Assembly: GCF_021083305.1 (NCBI RefSeq)
Contig: NZ_JAJFAY010000001.1
Location: forward strand, 248,001-312,000
Source of the DNA: Haladaptatus sp. DYF46
Lineage (GTDB): Archaea; Halobacteriota; Halobacteria; Halobacteriales; Haladaptataceae
Direction of reading: 5' to 3'
DNA: 64,000 nucleotides
A model generated the notes under the pieces. That model had not been told where the DNA came from. It worked only from the letters and a program-made list of their open reading frames with translations, and made no database searches. Shown piece after piece: positions 8,455-17,550 of the stretch. The first letter of the stretch is position 1, and every line of letters begins with the position of its first letter. The position numbers and the translations under genes are program-made.

Positions 8455-10284
8455 TCAGTCCACGACGACCAGCACGTCGCCCATATCGACACTTTCACCC
8501 TCGCTGACCGCGACTTGGGTGACGGTCCCGCCGCGCGAGGCGACCACGTCGTTTTCCATCTTCATGGCTTCGAGGACACAGACCACGTCGCCGGGCTCGA
8601 TCTCGTCACCTTCCGAGACTTTCACGTCGAGGATGGTGCCCTGCATCTCGGCCGAAACCGTCTCGCCTTCGGCGTCCACGACGGTTTCGCCGCCGTCGCT
8701 GCTGCCGCCCGCCGGTTTCGGCTTCTGGCCGCCCCCGCTGTTGGCGTTCGCGGGAACCGCCGCGACGCCGCCGCGGTCTTCGAGGTTGACCTCGAAGCGC
8801 TTGCCGTTGACCTCGACCGTGAACTCGCGTTCGACGACTTCCTCGTCGTCGTCCGACGACGTTTCCGAACCCCACTTCTCCTGTGCATCCGCGATTCGGT
8901 CCGAGTCGAGGTGGTGGTCGAGGTACTTCGTCGTGTGCGTTCCGGCGACGAACTCCTCGTCTTCGAGCATCAAGCGGTGGAACGGGATGATGGTCGGGAT
9001 TCCCTCGATGTCGTACTCCGCGAGCGCACGCTGGGAGCGGGCGATACACTCCTCGCGGTCGCCGGCGTGGACGATGAGCTTTGCGATCATCGAGTCGTAA
9101 TCGGTGACGAGGTCGTCGCCCTGTCGGAGCGCGTCGTCCAAACGCACGCCGATTCCGCCCGGCGGGTCGTAGGTCGTCAGTTTCCCGCCCGTCGCCGGTG
9201 CGAAGTCGTTCGCGGCGTTCTCGGCGTTGATGCGGAACTCAATCGCGTGTCCTTCGAGTTCCACGTCGTCCTGTTCGAAGCCGAGCGGTTCGTCGGCCGC
9301 GACTCGAATCTGCCACTTCACGATGTCGACGTCGGTCAACCACTCCGTGACGCAGTGTTCGACCTGAATCCGGGTGTTGACTTCGAGGAAGTAGAAGTTC
9401 GTGTCCACGCCGAGGAGTTCGTCAGCGCCGCGCGTCTCGTCCTCCTCCACGAGGAACTCGAAGGTACCGGCGTTGTAGTAGCCGGCGGCGGCCGCGCCGT
9501 CGCGGGCCGACTCCGCGATTTTCTCCCGCAACTCGTCCGAGAGCGCGGGGGACGGACCTTCCTCGATGACCTTCTGGTGGCGGCGCTGGAGGGAACAATC
9601 ACGCTCGCCGAGGTGGCGGACGTTGCCGTGGTGGTCCGCGATTATCTGGACCTCGATGTGACGCGGGTTTTCGAGGTAGCGTTCGAGGTAGACGTTGGCG
9701 TTGTCGAAGTACGCTTCACCCTCGCGCTGGGCGGATTCGAGTTGATCTTCCGCCTCGTCGGGACCGCGAACGACCTTCATTCCGCGCCCGCCGCCGCCGC
9801 CCTCCGCCTTGATGGCGACCGGGTAGCCGTATTCGTCGCCGAACGCCGTGACTTCCGACGCGTCCTCGACGGGGTCGGTCGTTCCGGGGACGATGGGCAC
9901 GTCGGCCGCCTGCATCGTCTTCCGGGCCTTCGTCTTCTCGCCGAGTTGCTCCATCGACTCGCTCTCCGGGCCGATCCACGTCACGCCGTCGGTGGCTTCG
10001 ACCTTCGCGGCGAAATCGGCGTTCTCCGCGAGGAACCCGTAGCCGGGGTGGATCGCGTCGGCGCCGGCCTTTTTCGCGGCGTCGATGATGGCCTCCTGAT
10101 CGAGGTACGAGTCGGCGGCGCGCGCCGGGCCGACGTTGTACGCCTCGTCGGCGTATCGAACGTGGCCGGAGTTTCGGTCGGCGTCGCTGTAGACAGCGAC
10201 GGTGTCGATTCCGAGCTCCTCGCAGGCGCGCATCACGCGAACCGCGATTTCGCCGCGATTTGCGACAAGAACCTTATCGAACAT
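8455..10284 (-). CDS. pccA: Acetyl/propionyl-CoA carboxylase alpha subunit (biotin carboxylase + BCCP)
   Basis: A 609-residue fused subunit. Residues 1-450 are biotin carboxylase: [19 protein letters not shown] at the N-terminus, [14 protein letters not shown], the glycine-rich ATP loop GGGGGRGMK, and [13 protein letters not shown] linker and a biotin carboxyl carrier domain end the protein, with the biotinylated lysine in EAMKMEND. It carboxylates biotin with ATP and bicarbonate; the carboxyltransferase partner is encoded by the pccB-like gene 21 kb away in this window. In haloarchaea the enzyme supplies methylmalonyl-CoA and malonyl-CoA. Confidence 0.95.
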   Translation of the reverse strand: MFDKVLVANRGEIAVRVMRACEELGIDTVAVYSDADRNSGHVRYADEAYNVGPARAADSYLDQEAIIDAAKKAGADAIHPGYGFLAENADFAAKVEATDGVTWIGPESESMEQLGEKTKARKTMQAADVPIVPGTTDPVEDASEVTAFGDEYGYPVAIKAEGGGGGRGMKVVRGPDEAEDQLESAQREGEAYFDNANVYLERYLENPRHIEVQIIADHHGNVRHLGERDCSLQRRHQKVIEEGPSPALSDELREKIAESARDGAAAAGYYNAGTFEFLVEEDETRGADELLGVDTNFYFLEVNTRIQVEHCVTEWLTDVDIVKWQIRVAADEPLGFEQDDVELEGHAIEFRINAENAANDFAPATGGKLTTYDPPGGIGVRLDDALRQGDDLVTDYDSMIAKLIVHAGDREECIARSQRALAEYDIEGIPTIIPFHRLMLEDEEFVAGTHTTKYLDHHLDSDRIADAQEKWGSETSSDDDEEVVEREFTVEVNGKRFEVNLEDRGGVAAVPANANSGGGQKPKPAGGSSDGGETVVDAEGETVSAEMQGTILDVKVSEGDEIEPGDVVCVLEAMKMENDVVASRGGTVTQVAVSEGESVDMGDVLVVVD

Positions 10285-10422
10285 TCTTGCGGAAAGCTAT
10301 TCGGGAAGGCCACCTCATTCTGTCGGTTCTCCCCCGCTGACGACGCCGTCAACGGGACATTTCCACATCGGTTGACGCGGGAGCACGAACGACGGGTCGT
10401 GACGATGGCGTGGCCACGGACT

Positions 10423-11145
10423 TCAGTCGGCGGCCATCGGTGTCGTCTCTTCGAGGATGGACGACATCCGCGTATCGGCGGTCGCAGCGTCCACGCCTAT
10501 CGCATGGAGTTCGCCGACGGTCAACTCGTCCGACACGGCCCACGCGATGACTCGTAGTTCTTCCCGGTGTGCGACTTGGACGATATCCGTTTCGAGACAC
10601 AACGCGGAGTGAGGATGAAGCGAGTCACAACCGAGCGCGAGCGCCGTTCGAAAGCCGATGGTCGCTCCGACCTCCTCGCCGAAGAGATACCCGCGCTTCA
10701 TCTCCGGGTCGTACTCCTGCACTTCACTCAGCGCGCTCGGGATGAAGGACGTCACGCGCGCATCGACGCCGGAATCGTGAATGCGCGAGAGGACCTCCGC
10801 CGCGATGCCCGTCCGCTTGAGTTCGACTTGGACGCTCACACCCGACGGAACCGCGGCGAGCGCTTCGGACAGCAGCGGGATTCGCTCGCCGGATCGCTTT
10901 ACCTCCAGTTCGCGCAGTTCGCTCCACGCCATTTCGGCCACCGAACCGCTCCCCTCGGTGACCCTGTCTATCGTTTCGTCGTGAAAGACGACGAGTTCCC
11001 CGGACCGACATCGGCGGACGTCTATCTCGACGGCCGGAAAATCGAGCGAAGCCTGCTCGACCGCGTACACCGTGTTTTCAGGATATAGCTCCGCGCACCC
11101 TCGATGGGCGATAAGCTCCATTCTCGTTCGAGTCCCGGGACGCAT
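10423..11145 (-). CDS. Glycerophosphodiester phosphodiesterase
   Basis: A 240-residue GDPD/UgpQ-type protein. The start motif IAHRGCAELYPENT carries the catalytic histidine-arginine and the metal-binding Glu, and VEIDVRRCRSGELVVFHD gives the second His region. Strand motifs VQVELK and the late VIAWAVSD fit the TIM barrel. The true start may be MELIAHRG at 11121. It hydrolyses glycerophosphodiesters to glycerol phosphate. It follows a glycerophosphotransferase and a nucleotidyltransferase on the same strand, which suggests trimming or recycling of a glycerophosphate polymer or lipid headgroup. Confidence 0.88.
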   Translation of the reverse strand: MRPGTRTRMELIAHRGCAELYPENTVYAVEQASLDFPAVEIDVRRCRSGELVVFHDETIDRVTEGSGSVAEMAWSELRELEVKRSGERIPLLSEALAAVPSGVSVQVELKRTGIAAEVLSRIHDSGVDARVTSFIPSALSEVQEYDPEMKRGYLFGEEVGATIGFRTALALGCDSLHPHSALCLETDIVQVAHREELRVIAWAVSDELTVGELHAIGVDAATADTRMSSILEETTPMAAD

Positions 11146-11178
11146 AAGAATTAAAGATTCCGCTTTGAAGCTTCCCGA

Positions 11179-11862
11179 TCACGCGGAACTCGATTGGTCG
11201 AACAGCGGCAATCGTTCCCGCGCCCGAGCGACGTCGGTCGGACGGTTGATTTCGAGATGTCGATTCGCAGGAACGAACATCCGTTTCGTCGGCGTTCGAG
11301 TGTACACGTGCGGGTACCAGTCCTCGCGGTTTCGAGCGAGAATTTCTATCGCACGCTGTCGGTGCCGACGGCCGATGATGCCCACGCCGGCGTGGCGGTG
11401 CCCCTCGATGTTGCCGTAGTCCACGACGGTTCCCGATTCGTCGAATCGAATGGCGGTATGTTTCATCTGGTTCCCGGGGATACACCCGACGACGTTGTAG
11501 CATCCCCGCCACGCCGAATAGCGTCGCTTCATCTCGTCGATGACGGACGGGGAGACGATGACGTCCCCGTTGAGTACGAGCACGTCGTCGTCGTGTCGTT
11601 CCAACGCGAGGCGAAGCGACTCCGCGTTCTCGTACTCGTCCCACCGTTCGAAGACGAGCGGTTCGGCCGAGAAGAGTTCCCCGAGGACGTTTTCATATTC
11701 GTATCCGAGCACGACCGTGATTCCGTCGACGCGGTCGATGAGGGCATCGTACTGACGTTCGTAGAACGACTTTCCGTTGATCTCGAAGAAGGCTTTCGGG
11801 ATGTCGCCGGTCAAGTCACCCATCCGGCTTCCACATCCAGCAGCGAGGATCACCGCCTGCAT
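11179..11862 (-). CDS. Sugar/polyol-phosphate nucleotidyltransferase
   Basis: A 227-residue NTP-transferase. The signature AVILAAGCGSRMGDLTGD with PKAFFEING is the nucleotide-binding loop and lysine of the family, and VLVLNGDVIV carries the metal-binding aspartate. Length and the late GVGIIGRRH segment fit LicC-like or GlmU-N-like cytidylyl/uridylyltransferases. The substrate cannot be read, but the partner genes suggest it activates a polyol phosphate, for example to a CDP-glycerol-like donor. It overlaps the upstream glycerophosphotransferase gene by 13 bases, so the two are co-translated. Confidence 0.82.
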   Translation of the reverse strand: MQAVILAAGCGSRMGDLTGDIPKAFFEINGKSFYERQYDALIDRVDGITVVLGYEYENVLGELFSAEPLVFERWDEYENAESLRLALERHDDDVLVLNGDVIVSPSVIDEMKRRYSAWRGCYNVVGCIPGNQMKHTAIRFDESGTVVDYGNIEGHRHAGVGIIGRRHRQRAIEILARNREDWYPHVYTRTPTKRMFVPANRHLEINRPTDVARARERLPLFDQSSSA

Positions 11863-12842
11863 GCCATCACCTCCGTTGCGGCACGGTCACCGGCGCGACC
11901 GTCCATCGGTATCCCGAGTTCGGCCCTGAATCTCGCTTCCCGCTCGGCGACCGACCCCGTATATCCCCGTTCGTAGAGCGCATCGAGGGTCCGAACGTCG
12001 AAGTCGTCGACGCGCGTTACGTGGCCGATTTCGGGAACGGTACCGTTTTCGGCGACGACGTCGGTGAACTGGACGAGCGGACGGCGAGTGTGAAGCCATT
12101 CGGCGATGATGCCGGAGTAATCGGAGAGGAGTACGTCGGCATCGAGCATGCTCTCTCGCGGGGTCGGGTTCTCGTCGAACACGACGTTCGGCAGCGTCCC
12201 GATTCGCTTCCTGCACTCCTCCGTCAGCGACCGGCCGGGTTCCTCGGTTCTGTCCATCGGATGGGGCCGAAAGAGGAGTTCGTACTCGGTGTCGGCGAAC
12301 ACGTCGAGAACCGTCATCGCGGTGTTCCGATACGACCCGCCGCCGTAGTTGTGATTGGTCGGCGCGTAGAGCACCCGCTTTCGATTCGGTGCGTTCGAAC
12401 CGACGAGGCCATCCGCTTCCGGGATACCGACCACCGCGACGCGAACGCGGTCCGGAAACGACTCACGGTACCTCCGTGCCCACCGCTCACCCGGCGCGAG
12501 TGCGGCGTCGATGGCACGACCCATCGTCCCGACCGTGACGTCGACCTCCCCGCGACCGACCGATGCGCCGTGGCGGACGTGGACCAGCGGATACTCCTCG
12601 TGAAACCGAACCGTATCGATGCGGAATCGGTGGTTGTACACGACGACCGCCGGGTCGATGTCGCGAACGTTCCCGTCGATGTCGCTCACATCATCGACCC
12701 GTATCTCGGGAATAGCGTCGCAACACCCGCGCGCTTCCCGACGGACCGGGACGTACGCCGACGAAACATCCACGTGGTCGTTTATCGATTCGAACGTCTT
12801 TCTCATGAACTCCCGTTCTATAACGTACAGTACTTGTACCAT
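11850..12842 (-). CDS. CDP-glycerol glycerophosphotransferase-family protein
   Basis: A protein of 330 residues from the preferred start MVQVLYVIERE; the frame extends to Met at 12881, but a G-rich ribosome-binding segment sits just before 12842. The C-terminal half has the family hallmarks VLYAPTNHNYGGGSYR, LLFRPHPMD and LLSDYSGIIAEWL, the nucleotide-donor and acceptor motifs of the teichoic-acid TagB/TagF group. It lacks a membrane segment. In bacteria the family moves glycerol phosphate from CDP-glycerol onto a growing polymer. In this archaeon a glycerophosphate-decorated surface glycan is inferred from it and its two downstream partners. Confidence 0.85.
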   Translation of the reverse strand: MVQVLYVIEREFMRKTFESINDHVDVSSAYVPVRREARGCCDAIPEIRVDDVSDIDGNVRDIDPAVVVYNHRFRIDTVRFHEEYPLVHVRHGASVGRGEVDVTVGTMGRAIDAALAPGERWARRYRESFPDRVRVAVVGIPEADGLVGSNAPNRKRVLYAPTNHNYGGGSYRNTAMTVLDVFADTEYELLFRPHPMDRTEEPGRSLTEECRKRIGTLPNVVFDENPTPRESMLDADVLLSDYSGIIAEWLHTRRPLVQFTDVVAENGTVPEIGHVTRVDDFDVRTLDALYERGYTGSVAEREARFRAELGIPMDGRAGDRAATEVMACRR

Positions 12843-13302
12843 TTTTCCCCCCAACTGCTCCCCAACTATGGACCCGAACACGTCCTGAAAGACGCGACGT
12901 ATCTCGGATTACCGGATACCCATTCGCCTTACTATCTAGGTGACATCCGTACTTAATCGTGTTCCACGGTCGTCCGACAACTCGATCCGTTCGGTTCGTC
13001 GCCCGAACCCAAACCGTTATGTTGAACGGAATTGATTTTTCGACCGTGACGTTCCCGACTCCACCCGCCGCTGGCCGCCCGAATCATGGGCCAGCACCTG
13101 CTTTTCGCCGGGTGGAGTCCCGATTCGGCCGCTGACGCGGCGACGGGGTGAAACCGGGCGACTCGCGTTCTCACTACCGAACGAAACCCCGAAATCAGAC
13201 ACGGATGTACGAAATCAGGCAATCAGTCCGACGTATCGCCACCGAACGAGTGCAGCGGACGAGCAGCGAGACGATCCGACGAACCATCGGCGGGGAACGA
13301 CG
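12843..13302. other. 460-base gap with nested inverted repeats
   Basis: No frame here looks like a real gene; minus frames at 12953-13222 are arginine/serine-rich shadows. The gap holds the promoter side of the glycerophosphotransferase gene, which reads away to the left, and the upstream region of the methyltransferase at 13303. Its notable content is the hairpin described at 13059-13121. Confidence 0.5.
13059..13121. repeat. Nested inverted repeat / possible structured RNA
   Basis: An 11-bp perfect stem pairs 13059-13069 (GACTCCACCCG) with 13111-13121. Inside it a second perfect 7-bp stem pairs 13072-13078 (GCTGGCC) with 13091-13097. The two stems nest with a three-base 5' bulge and a larger 3' bulge. 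No coding sequence explains the symmetry. It ends 181 bases before a methyltransferase gene. It may be a terminator, a regulatory RNA, or the trace of a mobile element. Confidence 0.6.
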
Positions 13303-14124
13303 ATGAGCGACATGGATCCCCAGAACTACTACGACGAGTTCGGCGAACACGAGTGGGAGCGACTGGAGCGCGACCCCGTCACTCGCATGGAGTTCGAGAA
13401 CACGGTCGACTACCTCGACCGATACCTCCCCGACACGGGTCGCGTCCTCGACGTGGGCGGCGCGTCGGGCCGCTACGCACTTTGGCTCGCCGAACGCGAA
13501 TACGACGTGACCCTCGTGGACGTGAGCGAGACGCAGGTCGAACTCGCCCGCGAAAACGCCGCCGAGCGCGAACTCGACGACCGAATCAGCGCCGAAGCGG
13601 GCGACGTGCGCGATCTGCGATTCGGGGATGAAACGTTCGACGCGGTGTGCTGTCTCGGCGGCCCCCTGAGCCACGTCGTGGACGACGACGAGCGCGCCAC
13701 CGCCACCCGCGAACTCCGCCGGGTCGCCGCGCCCGACGCGCCAGTCTTCGTCTCCGTCATCAGTCGCTTTGCCTCCCTTCGGGACATCGTGAAGTTCAGC
13801 CTCGACTCCAGCCACGGACTGCTGGTCCCCATCGCCGAGGACGGCAAGTACACGGCAGAGCGCGTCGCCGAACACGCCGACGGGGAGGGCTGGGCGGAGT
13901 GTCACTTCTTCCGCGCCGACGAGTTCGAGGCCGAACTGCGGGACGCCGGTTTCACCGTCGAGAAACTGGTCGGTCTGGAGGGCGTGGCCAACCGGATGAA
14001 ACCGGAGTTGGAGGACGCCAGCGACGAGGCCGTCGAGGACGTTCGCCGGCTCGTGAAACTGCTCCGGGAGGACCGTGCGGCGGTCGATTTCTCGGAGCAC
14101 ATGCTGGCCGTGTGTCGAGTATAG
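13303..14124 (+). CDS. Class I SAM-dependent methyltransferase
   Basis: A 273-residue protein with the full set of motifs: VLDVGGASGRYALWLAE (motif I, residues 48-64), VTLVDVSETQVELAREN (motif post-I with the acidic ribose contact), AGDVRDLRFGDETFDAV and LGGPLSHVVD. The C-terminal third is helical and acidic. It resembles the Methyltransf_11/25 group whose members act on small molecules or tRNA; the substrate cannot be read. It stands alone on its strand. Confidence 0.88.
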   Translation: MSDMDPQNYYDEFGEHEWERLERDPVTRMEFENTVDYLDRYLPDTGRVLDVGGASGRYALWLAEREYDVTLVDVSETQVELARENAAERELDDRISAEAGDVRDLRFGDETFDAVCCLGGPLSHVVDDDERATATRELRRVAAPDAPVFVSVISRFASLRDIVKFSLDSSHGLLVPIAEDGKYTAERVAEHADGEGWAECHFFRADEFEAELRDAGFTVEKLVGLEGVANRMKPELEDASDEAVEDVRRLVKLLREDRAAVDFSEHMLAVCRV

Positions 14125-14426
14125 TATTCGGATGCGTTTCCCGTCCTGCGGTGTGCTTCGCCACCTCCGTTTGATTCTACAAGCGAAAATGGACTTCCCC
14201 GATATCTCGAATCGGCCTTCGCACAGTTCGTGGTGCATAATTAGCGTGTCAACTCTCGTTGAAGTCGGTACTCGGATTCGATCGTCCGAACGATCGGATG
14301 AAAAGTAGTTCGTTGTCTAAAAACTCAATTTATACTACTGTATAAAAATGCATGAACTTTTCGGCATACATGAACGCTACCACCGAGTTTTCTATCCCGT
14401 GTATTCAACGGGTGATTGGAATTACA
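14125..14426. other. AT-rich intergenic stretch
   Basis: No supported gene. Composition becomes AT-rich towards 14330-14350 (a run reading TTTATACTACTGTATAAA), which is a good candidate TATA region and short palindrome for the acetyltransferase gene that follows. Confidence 0.45.
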
Positions 14427-15056
14427 ATGGTACACCAACTCTTCCCTGAACGAATTGAGACGAGTCGACTCCTCTTTGAGCGCGTTAGTCATGAAATGGT
14501 AGATTCATTCGAGTTGTATGATCTCGTCAGTCGAGACGAATGGCAGAAGGACTCGACCGAGCACATGCCGTGGTTTCGGTTCAAACACCTCGATCACGTT
14601 GTCGGTTTCATCGACAAAGCCGAACAGGAATGGGCCGATCGTGACACTGCTCGCTACCTCCTGCGGTCAAAAGACGAAGGGGAAGACCTAGTTGGCCTGA
14701 CAGCCTATGGTCCGGAATGGAAAGAACGGCGGGCAGGGTCAGGTATCGTGCTGGCGAAGCAGTATTGGGGACGGGAATATGGCGTCGAGCGGGCGTCCGT
14801 TTTCGTCGAATTAACGTTCGAACAGTATGATCTCGACGCGTACTATACTACCTGTAGTGCTCGTAACGAACACTCCCGACGTATGATCGAAAAATACGTC
14901 GAGAAATATGGTGGCCGCCACGAAGGATTATTGCGACAGCACTCACCTCGCCCGAACGGTGCGGTCACTGACCAGCATCGGTTTACCGTTCTGAAAAGTG
15001 AATACGAGGACACAACGGAGTGTACGGATACGCTCGAATTTGACATCAAATGGTAG
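14427..15056 (+). CDS. GNAT-family acetyltransferase (paralogue 1)
   Basis: A 209-residue protein from the start MVHQLFPERIET; the frame opens earlier at 14352, but that segment is not similar to the paralogue. It belongs to the RimJ/RimL-like GNAT group: ERIETSRLLFERV at the start, then SGIVLAKQYWGREYGVERA, the acetyl-CoA binding region, and CSARNEHSRRMIEKYVEKYG near the end. It closely resembles the gene at 15789, with shared motifs over most of its length. The acceptor is unknown; RimJ/RimL relatives act on protein N-termini. Confidence 0.8.
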   Translation: MVHQLFPERIETSRLLFERVSHEMVDSFELYDLVSRDEWQKDSTEHMPWFRFKHLDHVVGFIDKAEQEWADRDTARYLLRSKDEGEDLVGLTAYGPEWKERRAGSGIVLAKQYWGREYGVERASVFVELTFEQYDLDAYYTTCSARNEHSRRMIEKYVEKYGGRHEGLLRQHSPRPNGAVTDQHRFTVLKSEYEDTTECTDTLEFDIKW

Positions 15057-15243
15057 ATTTTCACTCACTGCTCGACAGCAACCCGGTTTTCCACTCTCGA
15101 ACCTCGTAAGCGAAAGTGGATTCGGTCGGGTCGCCCGCGGCGAAAGATTTTGTCCGTTCACCTAATTCACCCCCTCCAAAGTCGATATGGAATCCAATCG
15201 GATGTGAAGGATACACCCTCTGATTGCATCCAGAGTGTGGGTA

Positions 15244-15582
15244 TTATTCGTACCGTTCTTCAACTGCGTTAATTTTGTTTTCGAGGGCCTCTTCGATATC
15301 TACATCGATGGAATCTGCAAGGAGGAGCGTTGTAATGATTACATCGGCAACTTCGTCTTCGATCTCTTGCTCCTCGAACTCTGCAAGTTTTTTGGATCGT
15401 TGTAGAGAGTCATATGCGAGTACAGTGTCGCACAACTCACCGATCTCCTCGTTCAGTTTTACAGTCTGAATGAGCGGTGCGTTGTCTTCATCGAGTCCAG
15501 AATGGTACGCTCGAAGTCGGTCATTCTCCTGTGATATGAATTTTAGGAGTTCATCCGTTTCCATATCAGATACCGTATTCAC
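15244..15582 (-). CDS. MazG-like nucleotide pyrophosphohydrolase
   Basis: A 112-residue all-alpha protein. The pair of acidic motifs LNEEIGELCDTVLAY and EIEDEVADVIITTLLLAD fits the EExxE...ExxD metal-binding pattern of the MazG/dUTPase superfamily. Members hydrolyse non-canonical or excess NTPs to NMP and pyrophosphate. It may start at MNTVSD or at METDEL (15564). It lies between two paralogous acetyltransferases, on the opposite strand to both. Confidence 0.78.
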   Translation of the reverse strand: MNTVSDMETDELLKFISQENDRLRAYHSGLDEDNAPLIQTVKLNEEIGELCDTVLAYDSLQRSKKLAEFEEQEIEDEVADVIITTLLLADSIDVDIEEALENKINAVEERYE

Positions 15583-15788
15583 AAGTCTTCATCAAAATAC
15601 CCATCCTAAACGACCGCTTGATACGTTTGCAGTTCGATCGGATAGCTGCTTCTTCTCCACTCTCTCCGAAGAATGGCAGAGGTTTGTCATCCACAACGCA
15701 CTTACTCGGTCCCCGGTGTTTCCCCCAATATGTCTCGATAAGCGATTCTTCGCAGTATCTTCATAGTAGCTACCCAGCAAGCACGAGT

Positions 15789-16370
15789 ATGATTCCTGAA
15801 CGAATCGAAACCGATCACCTCATCTTCGAGCGACTGACTCACGATGCCATCGATCTGTTCGATCTCTATGACATCTGTTCGAGCGATCCCGGAATCGAGG
15901 ACGTGACAGAGTACCTCCCCTGGGGTCCTCATCAGACACCAAAAGAGACTCACGACCTTCTCACCAGTGCTGAATCGAACTGGGAGCAAGGAGAGGACTT
16001 TCGCTACTTACTTCGCCTTCGAGAATCCTCCGAACCCGTGGTCGGGATGACCGGGATCGATGTGCATTGGGGCCGTCGAACGGGGACGATTCGCCTCTGG
16101 TTACGAAAGCAGTTCTGGGGACGTGGTCTGTCTGGCGAACGAGCCGCAGCACTCACAGAAATAATCTTCGACACACTTGATCTCGAATTGCTTGCAGTCT
16201 TTACTCTCGAGGGGAACGAGCGGTCACGACGTGCAATTGAGAAGTATATCGATCGGTACGGGGGGCAGTACGAGGGACTGTTCAGGAACTTTCGGCCGAA
16301 CGATGGTGATCTCGCCAATGCCCATCGGTACACGATTACTCGAGAGCAGTATCGGAACGCGACCCAGTGA
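15789..16370 (+). CDS. GNAT-family acetyltransferase (paralogue 2)
   Basis: A 193-residue protein starting MIPERIETDHLIFERL; the longer open frame upstream overlaps a non-homologous segment. It shares with the gene at 14427 the N-terminal ERIET motif, the WGRGLSGERAAALTEIIF acetyl-CoA region and the C-terminal GNERSRRAIEKYIDRYGG. The central loop PWGPHQTPKETHDLL differs from paralogue 1. It is a RimJ/RimL-type acetyltransferase with unknown acceptor. Confidence 0.8.
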   Translation: MIPERIETDHLIFERLTHDAIDLFDLYDICSSDPGIEDVTEYLPWGPHQTPKETHDLLTSAESNWEQGEDFRYLLRLRESSEPVVGMTGIDVHWGRRTGTIRLWLRKQFWGRGLSGERAAALTEIIFDTLDLELLAVFTLEGNERSRRAIEKYIDRYGGQYEGLFRNFRPNDGDLANAHRYTITREQYRNATQ

Positions 16371-16450
16371 AAGAACTCCATGTTCTTGATCCGCTCGATT
16401 TCTATGAACGACGTGGCGGTTCGCGAAGTTGGATGCCAAGAAACGGATAG

Positions 16451-16978
16451 TCACAGCGAAAGCGAATAGATCGTGGCGGAGTACGACTCATCAGCGATCG
16501 TAATGGTGGATTCTTTGATGGGTTCGAATCCACGTGCCGTATAGAACCGTTTTCCCGAGTCGTTCTCGGAAAGCGCTTCGAGTTTGAGAGCGGTGATGGA
16601 CTCGGGGAGTCGTGCTAGACCGTGTTCGAGAAGCGCCGTTCCGATTCCTCGGCCCCAATCGTCGGGGTCGACGTAGATCTCTTTGAGTCCGGCTTCATCC
16701 GCCCCGACGAACTCTTTCGTCTCGTCGTCGCCCCATCGGAAGTACGCGTACCCTCTGACACTGTCGGTCTCATCGACGGCGACGAAGTACCGGGAATTAC
16801 GAACCGCTTCGAACAGCGCGTCGAGTCGCTCATCCGTCGGTGATGCGGCAACCCGCTCGATGACCGATTCGGGAACGATGTCGTCGTAGGCGGCTTTCCA
16901 AGCGCGGCCGTTCGTGCGGATCGCCCCGCGTAAATCCGTCTCACTTTCGAGCGGTCGAATATTCACGTTTTCGTTCAT
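16451..16978 (-). CDS. GNAT-family acetyltransferase
   Basis: A 175-residue single-domain GNAT protein. LKEIYVDPDDWGRGIGTALL is the acetyl-CoA pyrophosphate-binding motif A, and LEALSENDSGKRFYTARGFE is motif B. FVAVDETDSVRGYAYFRWGD supplies the central strands. It is not closely related to the two acetyltransferases just before it. The substrate cannot be inferred. Its 5' end abuts a gene-poor 295-base stretch. Confidence 0.88.
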   Translation of the reverse strand: MNENVNIRPLESETDLRGAIRTNGRAWKAAYDDIVPESVIERVAASPTDERLDALFEAVRNSRYFVAVDETDSVRGYAYFRWGDDETKEFVGADEAGLKEIYVDPDDWGRGIGTALLEHGLARLPESITALKLEALSENDSGKRFYTARGFEPIKESTITIADESYSATIYSLSL

Positions 16979-17163
16979 TGTCGGTGAATAATATATCTAC
17001 TGGAGGAGGCACCGGCCATCGTCGCGAAGGTGCTTTCGCGATACTCACGCTCTCCCTTCGGGACGACGCTTATTTCTACTCTCAACCTCCAATCCCTTTC
17101 CCGGCATCCCGGTGCCGATTCGTACGCGGTCCGTGTCGCGAGTCGAACGGCACCCGAACCACT

Positions 17164-17420
17164 ATGAGTTACCGACTCCTGCCACGGGTATGGGTCCTCT
17201 CGCTTCGGTTCGTTCGTACAACAGGCGACTCACCGGATGTGCCGAGTCACACCCAGTTAGATGGTGTTCCCTCATGGTGGTGTTCGGTACCGCAGCGATA
17301 CTGCTCCCTTTGAGCGCGATCTTCGGCGGCCCGATCGGTGACAATCTCGGGTATGCCCTCGCGTTCGGCGTGTTCTTCGGCGTCCTACAGGCGCTGTTTC
17401 TGAGAACCATCGAGACGTAG
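17164..17420 (+). pseudogene. Small membrane protein, probably frameshifted
   Basis: One frame starting at 17164 gives MSYRLLPRVWVLSLRFVR, and the next frame continues YNRRLTGCAESHPVRW and then two hydrophobic segments (FGTAAILLPLSAIFGG and LGYALAFGVFFGVLQAL). A single-base shift near 17215 would join them into one small two-helix membrane protein of about 85 residues. If no shift exists, a shorter protein could start at Met 17274 (48 residues, both helices). The function is unknown. Confidence 0.45.
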
Positions 17421-17550
17421 ATGCCTCTATCCTCTCCGTAGTAGCCGATTCGCGACGTTGGAGACGATTCGAACGAACCGGCACAGCGGAACGAGCGAAT
17501 CCGACCAGCCACCGAGACGCGCAACAATCCGCAGAGGACGCCCTCTCCGT

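Noticed and set aside
8284-10557. A 757-residue open frame on the plus strand
   Set aside because: It is exactly antisense to pccA, whose product has clear carboxylase motifs. Long antisense frames are common in GC-rich haloarchaeal DNA; this one is Val/Arg/Asp-rich with no domain.
12953-13222. Minus-strand frames in the 12.9-13.2 kb gap
   Set aside because: Arg/Ser-rich, cover the nested hairpin, and have no family resemblance.
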